Source of the DNA: Coptis chinensis
Taxonomy: Eukaryota > Streptophyta > Magnoliopsida > Ranunculales > Ranunculaceae
Length of the DNA stretch: 64,000 nucleotides
Assembly (NCBI GenBank): GCA_015680905.1
Contig: CM027385.1
Location: 21,024,501-21,088,500 of the forward strand
Direction: 5' to 3'
Made by a program: the position numbers and the translations under genes. Shown piece by piece: positions 1 to 9,990 of this stretch (the stretch's first letter is position 1; every line of letters starts with the position of its first letter). The notes beneath the pieces were generated by a model. The model was not told where the DNA came from and ran no database searches. It saw nothing but the letters and a program-made list of their open reading frames with translations.

Positions 1-500
1 ACTCCACTAACACTCCTACCACTCATGCTCTCAAAATTTCTCCCCTCCCTCTGTTGTTCTCGTTAGGTTAGTCTTGAGTCACCCACAAAATTGTTGTTAT
101 TCCCACCAAATTTTCACTTTAAGAATGGACTCATGTCTTTGGAAGCAACGCTCAAGATAAATTCTCCGCCAAAATCAAAATGATAACTTTGATTAGTGTT
201 AAAAGTGACATGGAGTCACTTTTAACACTACCGCAATCAAATTATTATTCCGATGATGAACTTTACAACAATGTTGAAATTAGCTATCCCGATATGACCA
301 ATCATTTACAACAATTGAGGTAATAATGTAATTTGAAAGCTTGTATTTTTATTTATTTTATCAATAACTTAGCAAAACAATTTTCGCCAATAGTATCTAA
401 GATCAAGGGTTTACGCAGGTCTTCAAGATCGCCACTCGTTGATCCGATGGTGTTCGACAGTTGGTATGACTGTTGGAGTTGTGGTTGTGATATCAAGGTC
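1..500. other. 5' flank of MULE-OTU gene, non-coding
   Basis: This is AT-rich sequence upstream of the MULE gene, matched at 59150-59604. It contains a short inverted repeat, AAAGTGACATGGAGTCACTTTT, around 205-227. I see no credible ORF on the plus strand. A 98-codon minus-strand ORF at 353-649 is a shadow of the transposase N-terminal exon. Confidence 0.5.
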
Positions 501-2284
501 TGATAATTTAGGACTTGGGGCGAAGACCTAGAGTTTTCTTGAGTTGCGAAAAGGAGTGGAAAATTTAGACCATCCGTAAAGCCGAAAAAATATTGAACAA
601 AAAACCAAAGAATATAGGCAATCCAGTTCCAAGAAATGTGGTCGTCCATTTGTGTTGAAAGGGGAATTACTTAAACGAAGGTGGATGGATACCGAAAGTG
701 TTATGTGTGGAACTCATAATCATACTATTGGGGAGCATCTTATAGGTCGCGGCATTAAATAGGAAGGTTAAAAAGTGAAGAAAAATTGATTGTTCAGATT
801 TGTCTTTGAGTGGTGTTAAACCGCGTGATATTTTACCCCTTGAAAGAGAGATGACAATAATTTGTCAAACAAAAGCACTTTATACAATTATCGTCACAAG
901 AATCAGTTGGTTCGGTTGAGTGGAAGAAACCAAATGCAAGAATTTCTAAGAAATTTAGAAGAATTTGGGTACACAGAGTTTCATAGGGATAATCCAGTAA
1001 CAGGTGAATGTAGAGATTTGTTGTTTGCACATCCCCAATCAATTCATTTGGCAAAGTGTTTTCCCGAGGTCATTGTCATGGATTGCACGTACAAGACGAA
1101 TCTGTTCAAGATGCCATTGTTTGAAGTTGTTGGGTTCACATCCACGATGAAGACATTCTGTATTGCTTTTGGGTATTTGGAGAGTGAGAAAGAAGGTTCT
1201 TACCTATGGGTTTTGAAGAGGTTGCGTGATATTCTGGACTACAAAGCTACTTCTGTAAAGATAATTACGACTGATTGTGAGTTGGCACTTATGAATGCGA
1301 TAGCTATAGTGTTTCCTGAAGCTGCACACTTCTTGTGTCGAAGTTCACATCGAGGAACATCGAGACAAAGGCCAAAAACATTTGAGAAATTTGTTGAGTA
1401 TGAACAATTTATGTTTATTCAAAAACAGTTGATAACAAAATTTCGTCTTGAAGTTGAGTACTTGGAACACCTACGTTGTTTTAAACTTGAGTACGGAGAT
1501 CATTATGGTGTTGTGGAATACATAGAAGACCAAATGGCTTTCAAGTACAAAGAAAGGTTTGTCTCGGCTTTGATAGATCTCCATATGCATTTTGGTACTT
1601 CGAAAGCAAGAATCGAATTGAAAGTATGCATTCCTCTTTGAAGAGGCATTTTGCGTTCTAGCAATAATGGTAACTTCGCGAAACTTTAATTTGATTAATA
1701 ATCTCCCGACAAACCAAGTGACGTAAATTGAAAGTTCTTTTAATAGGAGCTTGAATCTCTGGGATCATCGTTACAAACAAAACACATATGTGCAACTTAG
1801 AGGGTACATTTCTAGAGATGCATTGGATTTGATAGCAAAAGAGCTAATAAGGTCTGTTAGAGTTGGGACAGATGAAATTCGTTGTCGTTGTGTTTACAAG
1901 AGTATGTATGGGCTTCCTCAGGCGCATGAGTTATGTGAAATTGTTCTAATTGGTAGGGGAAGCATCCCCTTATCTTTGATACACCCTAGGTGGAGACAGC
2001 TTAGTAGCACTCCGATTGATCTTCCTAATGGGTCCTTTGATATTCAGCCCGAGCTTGCACAGATTCAGAAGAAGTTTCAGTCGCTCTCAGATGAACAAAA
2101 GGTTTTGATGCTGAAAAAGTGTGTAGAACTAGGTGATCCAAAGGCAACTTTCAGGCGAGAGCCTCGGGTCAACACCAATGTGAGGGGTAGGCCACCTGGA
2201 ATAAAAATTGGTGTGAAGACTTGTAAAGATAAAAGGGACACAAAGAGAGAGCCTTCAACTTTCGAGTGCACAACAAACAGTTGA
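500..2284 (+). pseudogene. MULE transposase (FAR1-DBD/MULE/SWIM), left copy
   Basis: This is a Mutator-like element transposase that would act in the nucleus to cut and paste the element. A FAR1-type DNA-binding remnant lies at about 620-760 (KCGRPFVLKG, then CGTHNHTIGEH). It is followed by a long ORF at 862-1641 with the first catalytic Asp in VIVMDCTYK (codon 1081) and the second in ITTDCELALM (codon 1273). The third catalytic residue, the Glu of the NRIESMHSSLK motif, is disrupted in this copy near 1600-1640 by a frame change. An ORF at 1751-2284 carries the SWIM zinc finger (CRCVYKSMYGLP.AHEL), in which one expected Cys is Gln. The N-terminal part is also out of frame with the core, so the copy is inactive. 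The right-arm copy preserves the Glu motif. Family assignment is firm; exon limits are estimates. Confidence 0.88.
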
Positions 2285-2330
2285 GGAACAAATTGTAACT
2301 CAAGAAAGCAAGAATAGTAAAGCCAAGAAG

Positions 2331-2974
2331 TTGGTACCATGCAAAAGAAAACCAAGAAGAACTCATATTCAAGTGTTTGTAGATTTACCTGAAATTGAGT
2401 CTAAATGGGATGATGGGCTACGTGACTTAAATCCATTGATACGAGACTTCATTGTGGATTGGCAAGATGTTGAACCGAATGGACATTGTGGATTTAGCGA
2501 TTGCACGATGCTTAGTGGTCTAATGGAGGTGATGCATGGATTACCGTGGAGGGCTCTTATGTTGACAGAGTTGATTTCCCATGAGGCAGATTATACTTCA
2601 ATGATGGGTGGAGAAGAACGAAAAGAAGTTTATCAAGACAAATCTACGATGTACGTTCCATATCGATGAACCCCAAAGAATGGTTTGAACTTCCTTCAAT
2701 GGGATTTTTAGCCGCTAATACTTTTCGGTGTGTCCTTGTCGTCATTGGGGAGAAAGAATGTATGTCATACTTTCCTTTGTGGATCGCTCCTGATCCAACT
2801 CGTGTCCAGATAGCGGCAATAGGCCACATTGGAGGAGGCACACATTTTGTGAAACTCGTGCTTGAAGATGATAGTCCTATTCCGCCACTTGCTCCAGGGT
2901 GGGAGTCATTTGCATGGACAGAAGCTTGGGATTGGGCAACTATAATGGAACCAAGGATCGCGGAAGTGGTATAA
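2331..2974 (+). pseudogene. OTU-like cysteine protease domain of the MULE protein, left copy
   Basis: This is the C-terminal domain of the MULE gene. OTU proteases are papain-like deubiquitinases. The Cys loop is visible as WQDVEPNGHCGF (Cys codon 2487), matching the D-G-x-C-G-F pattern of OTU domains. The general-base region is GGTHFVKLVL (His codon 2843), followed by a P-I-P-P-LAPGW tail also seen in plant MULE/OTU-type proteins. Reading frame changes between the two ORFs near 2660, so this copy is broken. The gap from the transposase ORF (ends 2284) is only about 46 bases, which supports a single fused protein. OTU identity rests on motif recognition without a profile search. Confidence 0.72.
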
Positions 2975-3640
2975 AAAGGGTTCCAAAAAATGTTATGGAT
3001 TTAGACCTTTCGTGAACTATCCTTGTAATCGACGGGTTTTTGGCTTTAATATCTATTTTGTGTATGTGTATATACCGCCATAAATTGCAGAATGTATTAG
3101 AATATGTCAAAATGGTATTAACTAGTTTTTGTTAAGTGCTCAGTAAATAGCATTAAAATGCAAGAATATATATGGTAAGTGCTTTGTCGGTTTAAGGTAG
3201 GAACCAAAGGCGATCGAGCCGGGTGAGCTTTATCACTTGTGTTGTGACAAAAGAACACCAACTGCCTTTACAAAGACAAAGTGAACGAGGGACTGATGGG
3301 TTCTAGAACAAGCTATCTTAATTGTAATAAGAATTCGTGGATTTGCTTAACTAGCAAGGATATTCTGTCATCGCCATACCAATGCAAAGAGATTTTTTTT
3401 CTCTTGTAAATAAACATAAGTCGAGTATGTTTATGATGCTCGCAGATGTACTCTGAATCTCGCTTTTTATAGCTAATTTTGGCACTTGTTTGAACTTGCA
3501 TTAATTTAGTGAATTGGCAATGGAACGAGCAACCCAGAGTCCAATACACATCTTAATCTCTGACAAATGTTTCTTAATCACGTTTTGCACAAACTTTTGT
3601 TTTTCAAACATTCTCTTACAACATTTTTTATAAAGAAAAT
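2975..3640. other. 3' flank of MULE-OTU, non-coding
   Basis: Non-coding, AT-rich sequence matched at about 55990-56640 in the right arm. It would hold the 3' UTR and terminal region of the MULE. I see no RNA gene and no convincing terminal inverted repeat. The minus-strand ORF at 3313-3549 has no recognisable domain. Confidence 0.4.
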
Positions 3641-3960
3641 GTAACGGTGCCACCAATTCCCATTGTTGACAACTCCTCCACTAGAAATTTCATTGCCAAC
3701 CATCGTAGGCTTAGAGTAAGTTCATCTCTTTCATTTTGATTTAGTTATGACATTTTTCATGCTTGTCGAAGTGAGCGGAGTTTTAACGATCTTTGCGTAA
3801 GGGGTATGCGGACAAAACAAAGTTGGTTGGTTTCGCCTCGCCCTCAACTTCTCTCTCATTTTTTCTTCCCCAATACCCTTTCTCCTTCACCCACTCTCTC
3901 TCTCCAAGAGACTCTGGCCACTCCCCCACCGCCATGCAAGATACTACTTGAATGTTCTTA
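3640..3960 (+). pseudogene. N-terminal exon-like fragment before FAR1-like gene, left copy
   Basis: This region matches the right-arm minus-strand ORF at 55506-55877, whose start reads MPPRNEEDQAPKPKKRKC, a basic nuclear-localisation-like stretch. The left copy keeps the part after the basic stretch (PIVDNSSTRNFIANHRRLR) but is interrupted. After GGCTTAG comes a GTAAG-like donor, so it could be exon 1 of the FAR1-like gene 1.3 kb downstream. I do not recognise it as a known domain; the link to FAR1 is inferred from position and strand. Confidence 0.4.
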
Positions 3961-4059
3961 GAATTTGTTGTTTCTCGCCAAAATTTTATAACGGGTCTAA
4001 ATATATTTTATACCCTTATCTTATCTTCTTTTAATGCTACTCTATTGTCCTCCATACTA

Positions 4060-4330
4060 CATAGTGGACTTTAAGTGTTCATACTCCTAGTGGCTCAAAC
4101 AGGGGGTATCTCAAATTGACCCATGAACATTCAGTGTTCATACTCCTAGTGGACTATGAACACCGAATGTTCATACTTTTGTTGGACTATGAACATTCAG
4201 TTGTTCATACCATTGAATTATGAACAGTGAATGTTCATACTCTTTGTCGGACTATGAACAATGAATGTTCATACTCTTGTCGGACTATGAACAACTAATG
4301 TTCATACTCTTGTTGGATGCCTTATACATT
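4060..4330. repeat. Tandem palindrome array, TATGAACA...TGTTCATA (left)
   Basis: Six to seven units contain an imperfect palindrome, TATGAACA, 3-6 bases, then TGTTCATA, separated by a linker like CTCTTGTTGGAC. The two cleanest adjacent units are 33 bp apart. The right-arm partner is 55200-55360. The same palindrome recurs in five other places in the window. Its regular spacing and two-fold symmetry suggest binding sites for a dimeric protein, but no function is shown. Confidence 0.8.
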
Positions 4331-5100
4331 GTCGTGATGTAAACTTTCTTTGTTATATAGTGTTGTGCATAGCTTATTCGTCCGGCCCATATAATGTCGA
4401 TATAAGCTCATGAAAGTAGATATGACACTATAACTGCGCCATACTTATATGTTATGTCACTTCTTACAAAACTTCGGTATGTCACTTACTTTAAGTGACA
4501 TACTTTCGCAAGGTAAAACTCCAATCGTTGACATCATTAATCGCATATGTCGTGATGCTTCCACAATGCCATTTCTAGTTGCATATAATTTGGCATAAAG
4601 TATGATACTTTTCTGTTTATAAAACTATCCTTAATTCTTATGTACCGGTAGTAGACCACGACTCAGACTCTATCAAATTTTGCATAACATACTATACTAT
4701 GTTAATTAAAAGCAGATTTACAATTATGTTTACATAATAATACATTCGCTGCGTTGGGTATGTACTTTGTTATGTATGACGGTATGCTATGATATTTTCC
4801 ATGACATACTATACTATGTATGTTATTTATAATCACATACATCATTATTTTTACATAGTACCTTCAGAAGGTGTTACTTATGACATACTTTCTTGGCTAT
4901 GGACTATTCGATGACATACTATCATCAACATAATGATATAGACAATTATTTGTTTATGGCTCTTTGTTTATACTAATTTTTTTAGTGAAGCGCTTTTAAT
5001 GACATACTTTACTACGTATGAGCTAGGATTTTTGGTGAACACGGTTTTACCCGGCCGGGTAAAGTTGCTGCTGTTTTAGTGGGGAAGAAGTTAGCATTAG
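4330..5100. repeat. AT-rich block with ATGACATACTATACTATGTATG palindromes
   Basis: Intergenic sequence between the GAACA palindromes and the FAR1-like ORF. It is dominated by short palindromic words such as GACATACTATACTATGT and runs of TATGTCA/TGACATA. Its downstream end (4870-5040) matches parts of 8110-8300 and 13285-13450, so it looks like the 5' region of a repeat family. Right-arm partner: 54480-55150. Confidence 0.6.
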
Positions 5101-7100
5101 CATTAGGATTGCTGGAACCATCATTATGGTTTGACTAGAAAGATGCCTAAAGAAGGTGATGCAACCGCCCGCTTTAAATATTTTATGCGTAAGAGTGCCG
5201 AGAATCCCCAGTTTTACTACGCTTATTGATCTAGATCAAAATGGGACTGCAGTAAACTTTTTCTCGGGTTGATGGGAGGTCTCGAGTGCAAGATGAGTAT
5301 TTCGGGATGTTGTCTCTTTTGATACCACATAACGCATTTAATGCATACTCTATGCCTTTTGCCCTTTTCCCGAGTCAATCAAAGATGCAGTCGATTCAGC
5401 TTATTTGGTTCGCTGTTACTGTTATTTGATGAGACGTAAGATACATTCATATGGTTGTTTAATTAAGGCCCGGCTTGCAGCCATGGGTGGTCAGGTCGCC
5501 AACCGCAAATCATCACTTACCGTGATAGAGCGATGATCGCAGCCATTGCAAAAGTGTTCCCCGATACTCGCCATCAAGCATCGCTCTTTGGCATATTATG
5601 CAGAAATTTCAAGAGAAGCTATCCTTTACTAAAATTGATCGAGACAACGGTAACCGACTGAATAACACTTTTTCTCTCCTCATATTTTTTTTGGCTTTTT
5701 TTTTCGGGAAGGGTAATTGTATTAGATAGCAAAGAAAAAAACAAGATACATTTTGTGAGGGCCCGGTAGACCACTCCAACATACATTTCCTAAATTTTAA
5801 GAAATAAATCTGAAATAAGTAGAGTGTTGATTCTCTAACCTATAAACAAAATTGGGTCTATTCTCCCACCATTGCTTCCGCCTTTTGCTAGTGGTCTCTC
5901 CTCGATAAGATTGCTGGTTTTGAAAGAAGATGGTGTACAATAATAGAGAAGAATGAGTTGTCCGCAAATCCTTGGTTGTCGAAATGTATAATATGCGGGA
6001 GAAATGGGTTCCTTGTTATCTCTCGCTGACACATTTTTGCCGGTATGCATAATGACCGGGAGGAGTGAATCGATGAATTCTCGCTATTTAACCAATTCGT
6101 GAAATTCGAAAGCACTATGCTGATGGAGTTTGTACATGGTAATGAGAGATCTTTGGCTTTGATTGCTAGGAATGAAAGAGATGCCGACACCGCGACCGAA
6201 AGCATAGTTCACTTAATTGTGGCTAAAGATGCTTTCCTCCTTATGCATGCCGCTAAGGTCTATAATGATTAATGCATTCAATATATTTAAGGAGCAATTA
6301 GAGAAGGCAAAGATGGAGTACAAAATTGATGGGGACGAGATTGTCAACAATGGAACCGAAGCTACTTGGTGAAATTCAGAGACCCCAGAAGAAGTCCGCT
6401 TGGAAAGTGAGTTTCAATAGAGGAACCTTAGAGGAGACCGGAATGTAAGTATTTTCAGTTTATCGGGTTACTTTGTGGTCACATGTTAAAGATTTTTCAG
6501 CTGCTATTTAAATCAAGAGATTCCAAGGCATTTTCTTTTGAAGCGGTGGATGCAAAAGGCACACACGATAGAGCGGAGTTTCATAATCGATTAGTGGTCG
6601 CCATGAAAACCATGAACTTTTGAGAGTGGCTCATTGTATCAAGGTTGCTTCTCAAGTGGCTTACGACGCGGGAGTAGTGTTGAGGCTTATTCATATTTTA
6701 TAGAAAAGATGGATGAAATGGCTAAGCATGTCTCAACGTTGAATATAGCTTCGAACGAAGGAGACTAAGATAATGAAGTTGAAGAGTCTTTCTTTGATAC
6801 CTCACAGGTTATGATTGTGATATTAATGTTTAATTTGATGGCATATAGGTTTAGTGTTTAATGTTATTTGATTTATTATAATGTTTAATTTGATAAAAAT
6901 ATATATATAATATATATTTTGACTTCCAAATCTTTATTTCAGATATTGATTTTGAATCCCAACATTTCTCAAACAAAAGGGAGGAAGAAGAAAGCAGAGA
7001 GATGGAAATCCCCCAGAGAAATAGCCCTAAACAATCCAGGAAGAATGTGTAGAAACTGTGGAAAATAAGACTCGAGAAATTGTCCAGAGAAAAATAAGAC
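5100..7100 (+). pseudogene. FAR1/FRS-like MULE transposase, left copy
   Basis: This is a FAR1-type transposase-derived protein with a nuclear DNA-binding/transposase role. In order along the plus strand are KMPKEGDAT (about 5140), the FAR1 core YAIDLDQNG...FFWVDGRSR, the first-Asp region SFDTT (around 5310-5340), the second-Asp region ITYQDRAM.AAIAKVFPDTRH (about 5510-5575), the Glu motif RSESMNS (about 6065), the helical region with FVHGNERSLALIARNERD, SWIM remnants at about 6440-6490, and a C-terminal zinc-knuckle exon at 6950-7090 (GRKKKAERW...CRNCGK..SRNCPE). Introns probably separate the exons. Multiple frame changes and stops make it a pseudogene. An in-frame TAA within the zinc knuckle is shared with the right arm, so it predates the duplication. 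The FAR1 DNA-binding domain expected at the N terminus is not visible. Confidence 0.85.
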
Positions 7101-7239
7101 GTAATTTGTGAAATAATGTAAGTATTTTTGGTTGCTAGGTTGCTTGGTTTGTAGGTTAATACATAATCTATGATATGTTAGAAGGGTGCACATGCTTTGT
7201 GCATTTTGGTATTTTTCTGACCCTCTACTTGATATATGA

Positions 7240-8000
7240 AAGTGATTATGCTGTGGTTGTTCATACCTATTTGGGGTATGAACAATCACCGCTCAAACCC
7301 CAATATGAGCTATGAACACTCATTGTTCATATCTTAACATGACCTATGAACACTCATTGTTCATGTGAACAACCATTGATGATGCATTAGCCAATGCATA
7401 TGTCATTGAACTTGGCATATGTGATGCAAGACAAGTTGCCAATGCATATGTCAATGAACTTGGCATATGTCAATGAACCGGAAAATCGGGCAACAAAGTC
7501 GGAAAGACATGGACGCCGCCATATTTGATCGTAAACGCCAAAATAAGCATAACCCATCGCTTTGTCGTGGGCACCACCCTCTCGGCCTTAAATCCATCGC
7601 TTAGGCATTCAAAATCACGCTTTTTTTGCCGCTTTTAGGAAAGTTTTGTTTTTGCTATATCTTTGATAGGAGAGTCCGCTTTTTATTTGGCCACTGTGTT
7701 AGTTATATTTTGATTAGTAGTTTCTTAATATGTGGTTATCCCAAAACTTTCCATTTTGAAAATTTTCAAGTTTTGTGGTAATCGGTATTTCGCCTATATA
7801 AAGGCCGGTAGTCTCAGATTAGAGTTTTCAGTTTTGGTTTTGAGTTAATCATATTAAGAGTTACCACAATTGGACCATGAACAGTTGATATTAAGAGTTA
7901 ATCATATTATGAGCTATGAACATTCTTTGTTCATATCACAATTGGACTATGAACAAAGCTGATTGATCATAGTTCGAGTGTGACGAAAGTATTACTCTTA
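7240..8000. repeat. GAACA/TGTTC palindromes and CATATGNCATTGAACTTGG repeats (left)
   Basis: At 7255-7370 several copies of GAACAnnnnnTGTTCAT follow one another. At 7380-7470 a CATATGTCAATGAACTTGG unit is repeated. At 7860-7975 further TATGAACA/TGTTCATA pairs lie near a stretch resembling a promoter (GCCTATATAAAGGCC at about 7793). Right-arm partner: 51500-52250. I see no gene here. Confidence 0.65.
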
Positions 8001-8109
8001 TTTATAAGCCCATATAAACTACAGACAATTAAGATCTAACAATTAATTATCCTCTTAATTATCGCCTCCATTAATTATTTTTACATAATACATCTGCATC
8101 TGGCGTTGG

Positions 8110-8720
8110 GTATGTAGATACTATGTATGTTCTTTATAATCACATATAACGTTATGAAACATAGTACCTTCGAAAGGTGTTACTTATGACATACTTTCTT
8201 GATGACTATTCGATGACATACTATCATGTATGTCAAACAGTAATGATATATATACATTTGTCTATACTAATTTTTAGTGAATTTTAATCACATACTTTAC
8301 TACGATAATGCTTTGTGAGTTTTGAGATTTTATGCCCCCTTGGAGCCTTGGAGGAATGAATGTTGCACGCCAATGAATGGTACGAAGTTAGGAAAATTTT
8401 CTAGTAGGGTGGAGTCCAATACAATAGCTAACACAATAGCATTTTGGATAGTGATGGATAAATATGATGATCTATTTTGGATGATACTTAGGCACCTAGC
8501 TTTTCGGATAAGTGTGTAACTTCTAACTTATAAATAACTATAAATAATTCCAAAATATAGTATTTGGTTGAATATGGATTTTGTTAGTTGGTTCAAATTT
8601 TCGCTTCATATGATTCTCTTAGGAAATTCAAGAAAAGAGTGGAACTGTAAAAAAAGAGAAGCAATGAAATCTCATGTAATGGCATCTAATTTAAGAGAGA
8701 GAGTGAAAAATGACTTTTTT
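8110..8720 (+). repeat. ~600-bp dispersed repeat, copy 1 (left)
   Basis: Shares with 13285-13810, in the same orientation, a run from GACATACTTTCTTGA through GGAGCCTTGGAGGAATGAATG to AAGAGAAGCAATGAAATC and ATGGCATCTAAT. The upstream part also matches 4870-5040, in front of the FAR1-like gene. It is probably the end region of a FAR1-type element left as a fragment. The short ORF at 8322-8519 inside it has no recognisable domain. Right-arm partner: about 50790-51400. Confidence 0.75.
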
Positions 8721-8879
8721 CGCTGAGAGAGAGTTAGATATGGCATTTTCTTTCCTTTGTGAGAGAGAGTTAGAGAAAACTTTTAGATGGTTTCTTTTGA
8801 GGTTTTTTGAGAGAGAACATAACAACAAGAAGTACCAAATCCAAAATAAATTCTAACTTCATTAAGTCATGACCCAATA

Positions 8880-9990
8880 ATTACATAGTCATAAAAACCA
8901 AAGCACCTAATGAGTAATCAAATCCTCATGAAATTATCCTTAACAAAATTGACATTTTCAAAAAATGGACAAAATGGATCATCTCTTGTCCCCACATTCT
9001 AAAATCTAAAGTATTTGTTATTTTAATTTTGTTTATTTTTGGCAGACTTCACAAAAAAAACTATTATTACAAGTGTGCCATTGGTCCAAAAAAAAAAAAA
9101 AAAAAAAAACAATTATTACAAGTATGCCATTGGTCCCAAAAAGTTGAATCAAAAACCCTTAAAACTTAAAACGATCCAAGGATAGGTCGTTTGGGACTTA
9201 TTACAAAACGACTTGGCCACACCGCTTGGGACTTGGTCCAAACAAACCAAACGTGGCCATTTGTCGCTTGGGAAGAAGTCCAAAAAAGAACTTCAAAAAG
9301 TTTTTTCAAAGTTCAAAAAACTTTAAAACGACAATGGCGACATGGCCATATTCGGATCGAAGTCCAAAACGATGTGGCCATGTTGTTTGGGATTTGGACT
9401 TAGAAAAAATTCCCTTTAGAAAAACAATATGGCCACACCGCTTGGACTAAGTCTCCATCGATATGGCCACACCATTTGGACTTAGTCCAAAACGATGTGG
9501 CCATGTCATTTGGGATTTGAACTTTGAAAAAATATAAAGTTCTGTTTTTTTTTGGGCGCTTCTTCCCAAACGGTGTGGGTCGTTTGGGACTTAGTACCCA
9601 AACCACCTATCCGGTCGCTTAAGTTTGGGATTTCAATTCAATTTTTGGGGACCAATGGCATACTTGTAATAATGGTTTTTTTTTAGATTTTTGAAACCAA
9701 TGGCACACTTGTAATAATTGTTTTTTGGGAGTCCGCCCAACACAAATTGGGGTCCCAGTCATCTAAATGGGACTCATAAACAACCAAAGCAACTAATGAT
9801 CCAACAAAATATACATTTTCAAAGACCATATACAATGGATAATCACATTAGCATCCAAGATCCACATTCTAAATTTATAGGCAAAAACTAACTAAAGCAA
9901 TCAATGACCCCCGAAAAAAGATATGCAGTTTCAAAGAACAAACACAAAATGGATCACCACTTTAGTTCCCACATTCCAAATCATTTTTGG
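8880..9990. repeat. ~105-bp degenerate repeats flanking the palindromic MITE
   Basis: A motif ACCAAAGCAACTAATGA ... ACATTTTCAAA ... AAATGGATCA ... CCACATTCTAAA occurs at about 8895-9005, 9785-9875 and 9890-9990. The copies on either side of the MITE suggest that the MITE inserted into, or was bracketed by, an older tandem repeat. No coding potential is visible. Confidence 0.5.
9040..9757. mobile_element. Palindromic MITE related to MULE at 61.9 kb
   Basis: The two halves are inverted copies. Each end has a doubled terminal motif (ATTACAAGTGTGCCATTGGT, then ATTACAAGTATGCCATTGGT), and the far end reads CCCAACACAAATTGGGGTCC. The interior is made of repeated GTGGCCA(C/T) and GTTTGGGACTTAGTCC words. 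The same terminal motif (TACAAATGTGCCATTGG at about 61895) and interior words (62400-62690) are found at the 5' end of the MULE beginning near 61854. This is therefore probably a non-autonomous derivative of that MULE family. In the left arm the halves are adjacent; in the right arm they are separated by 2.3 kb. Confidence 0.72.

Noticed and set aside
7793-7807. TATA-box promoter at GCCTATATAAAGGCC
   Set aside because: Plausible core promoter, but no ORF with a recognisable domain follows on the plus strand within 1 kb.
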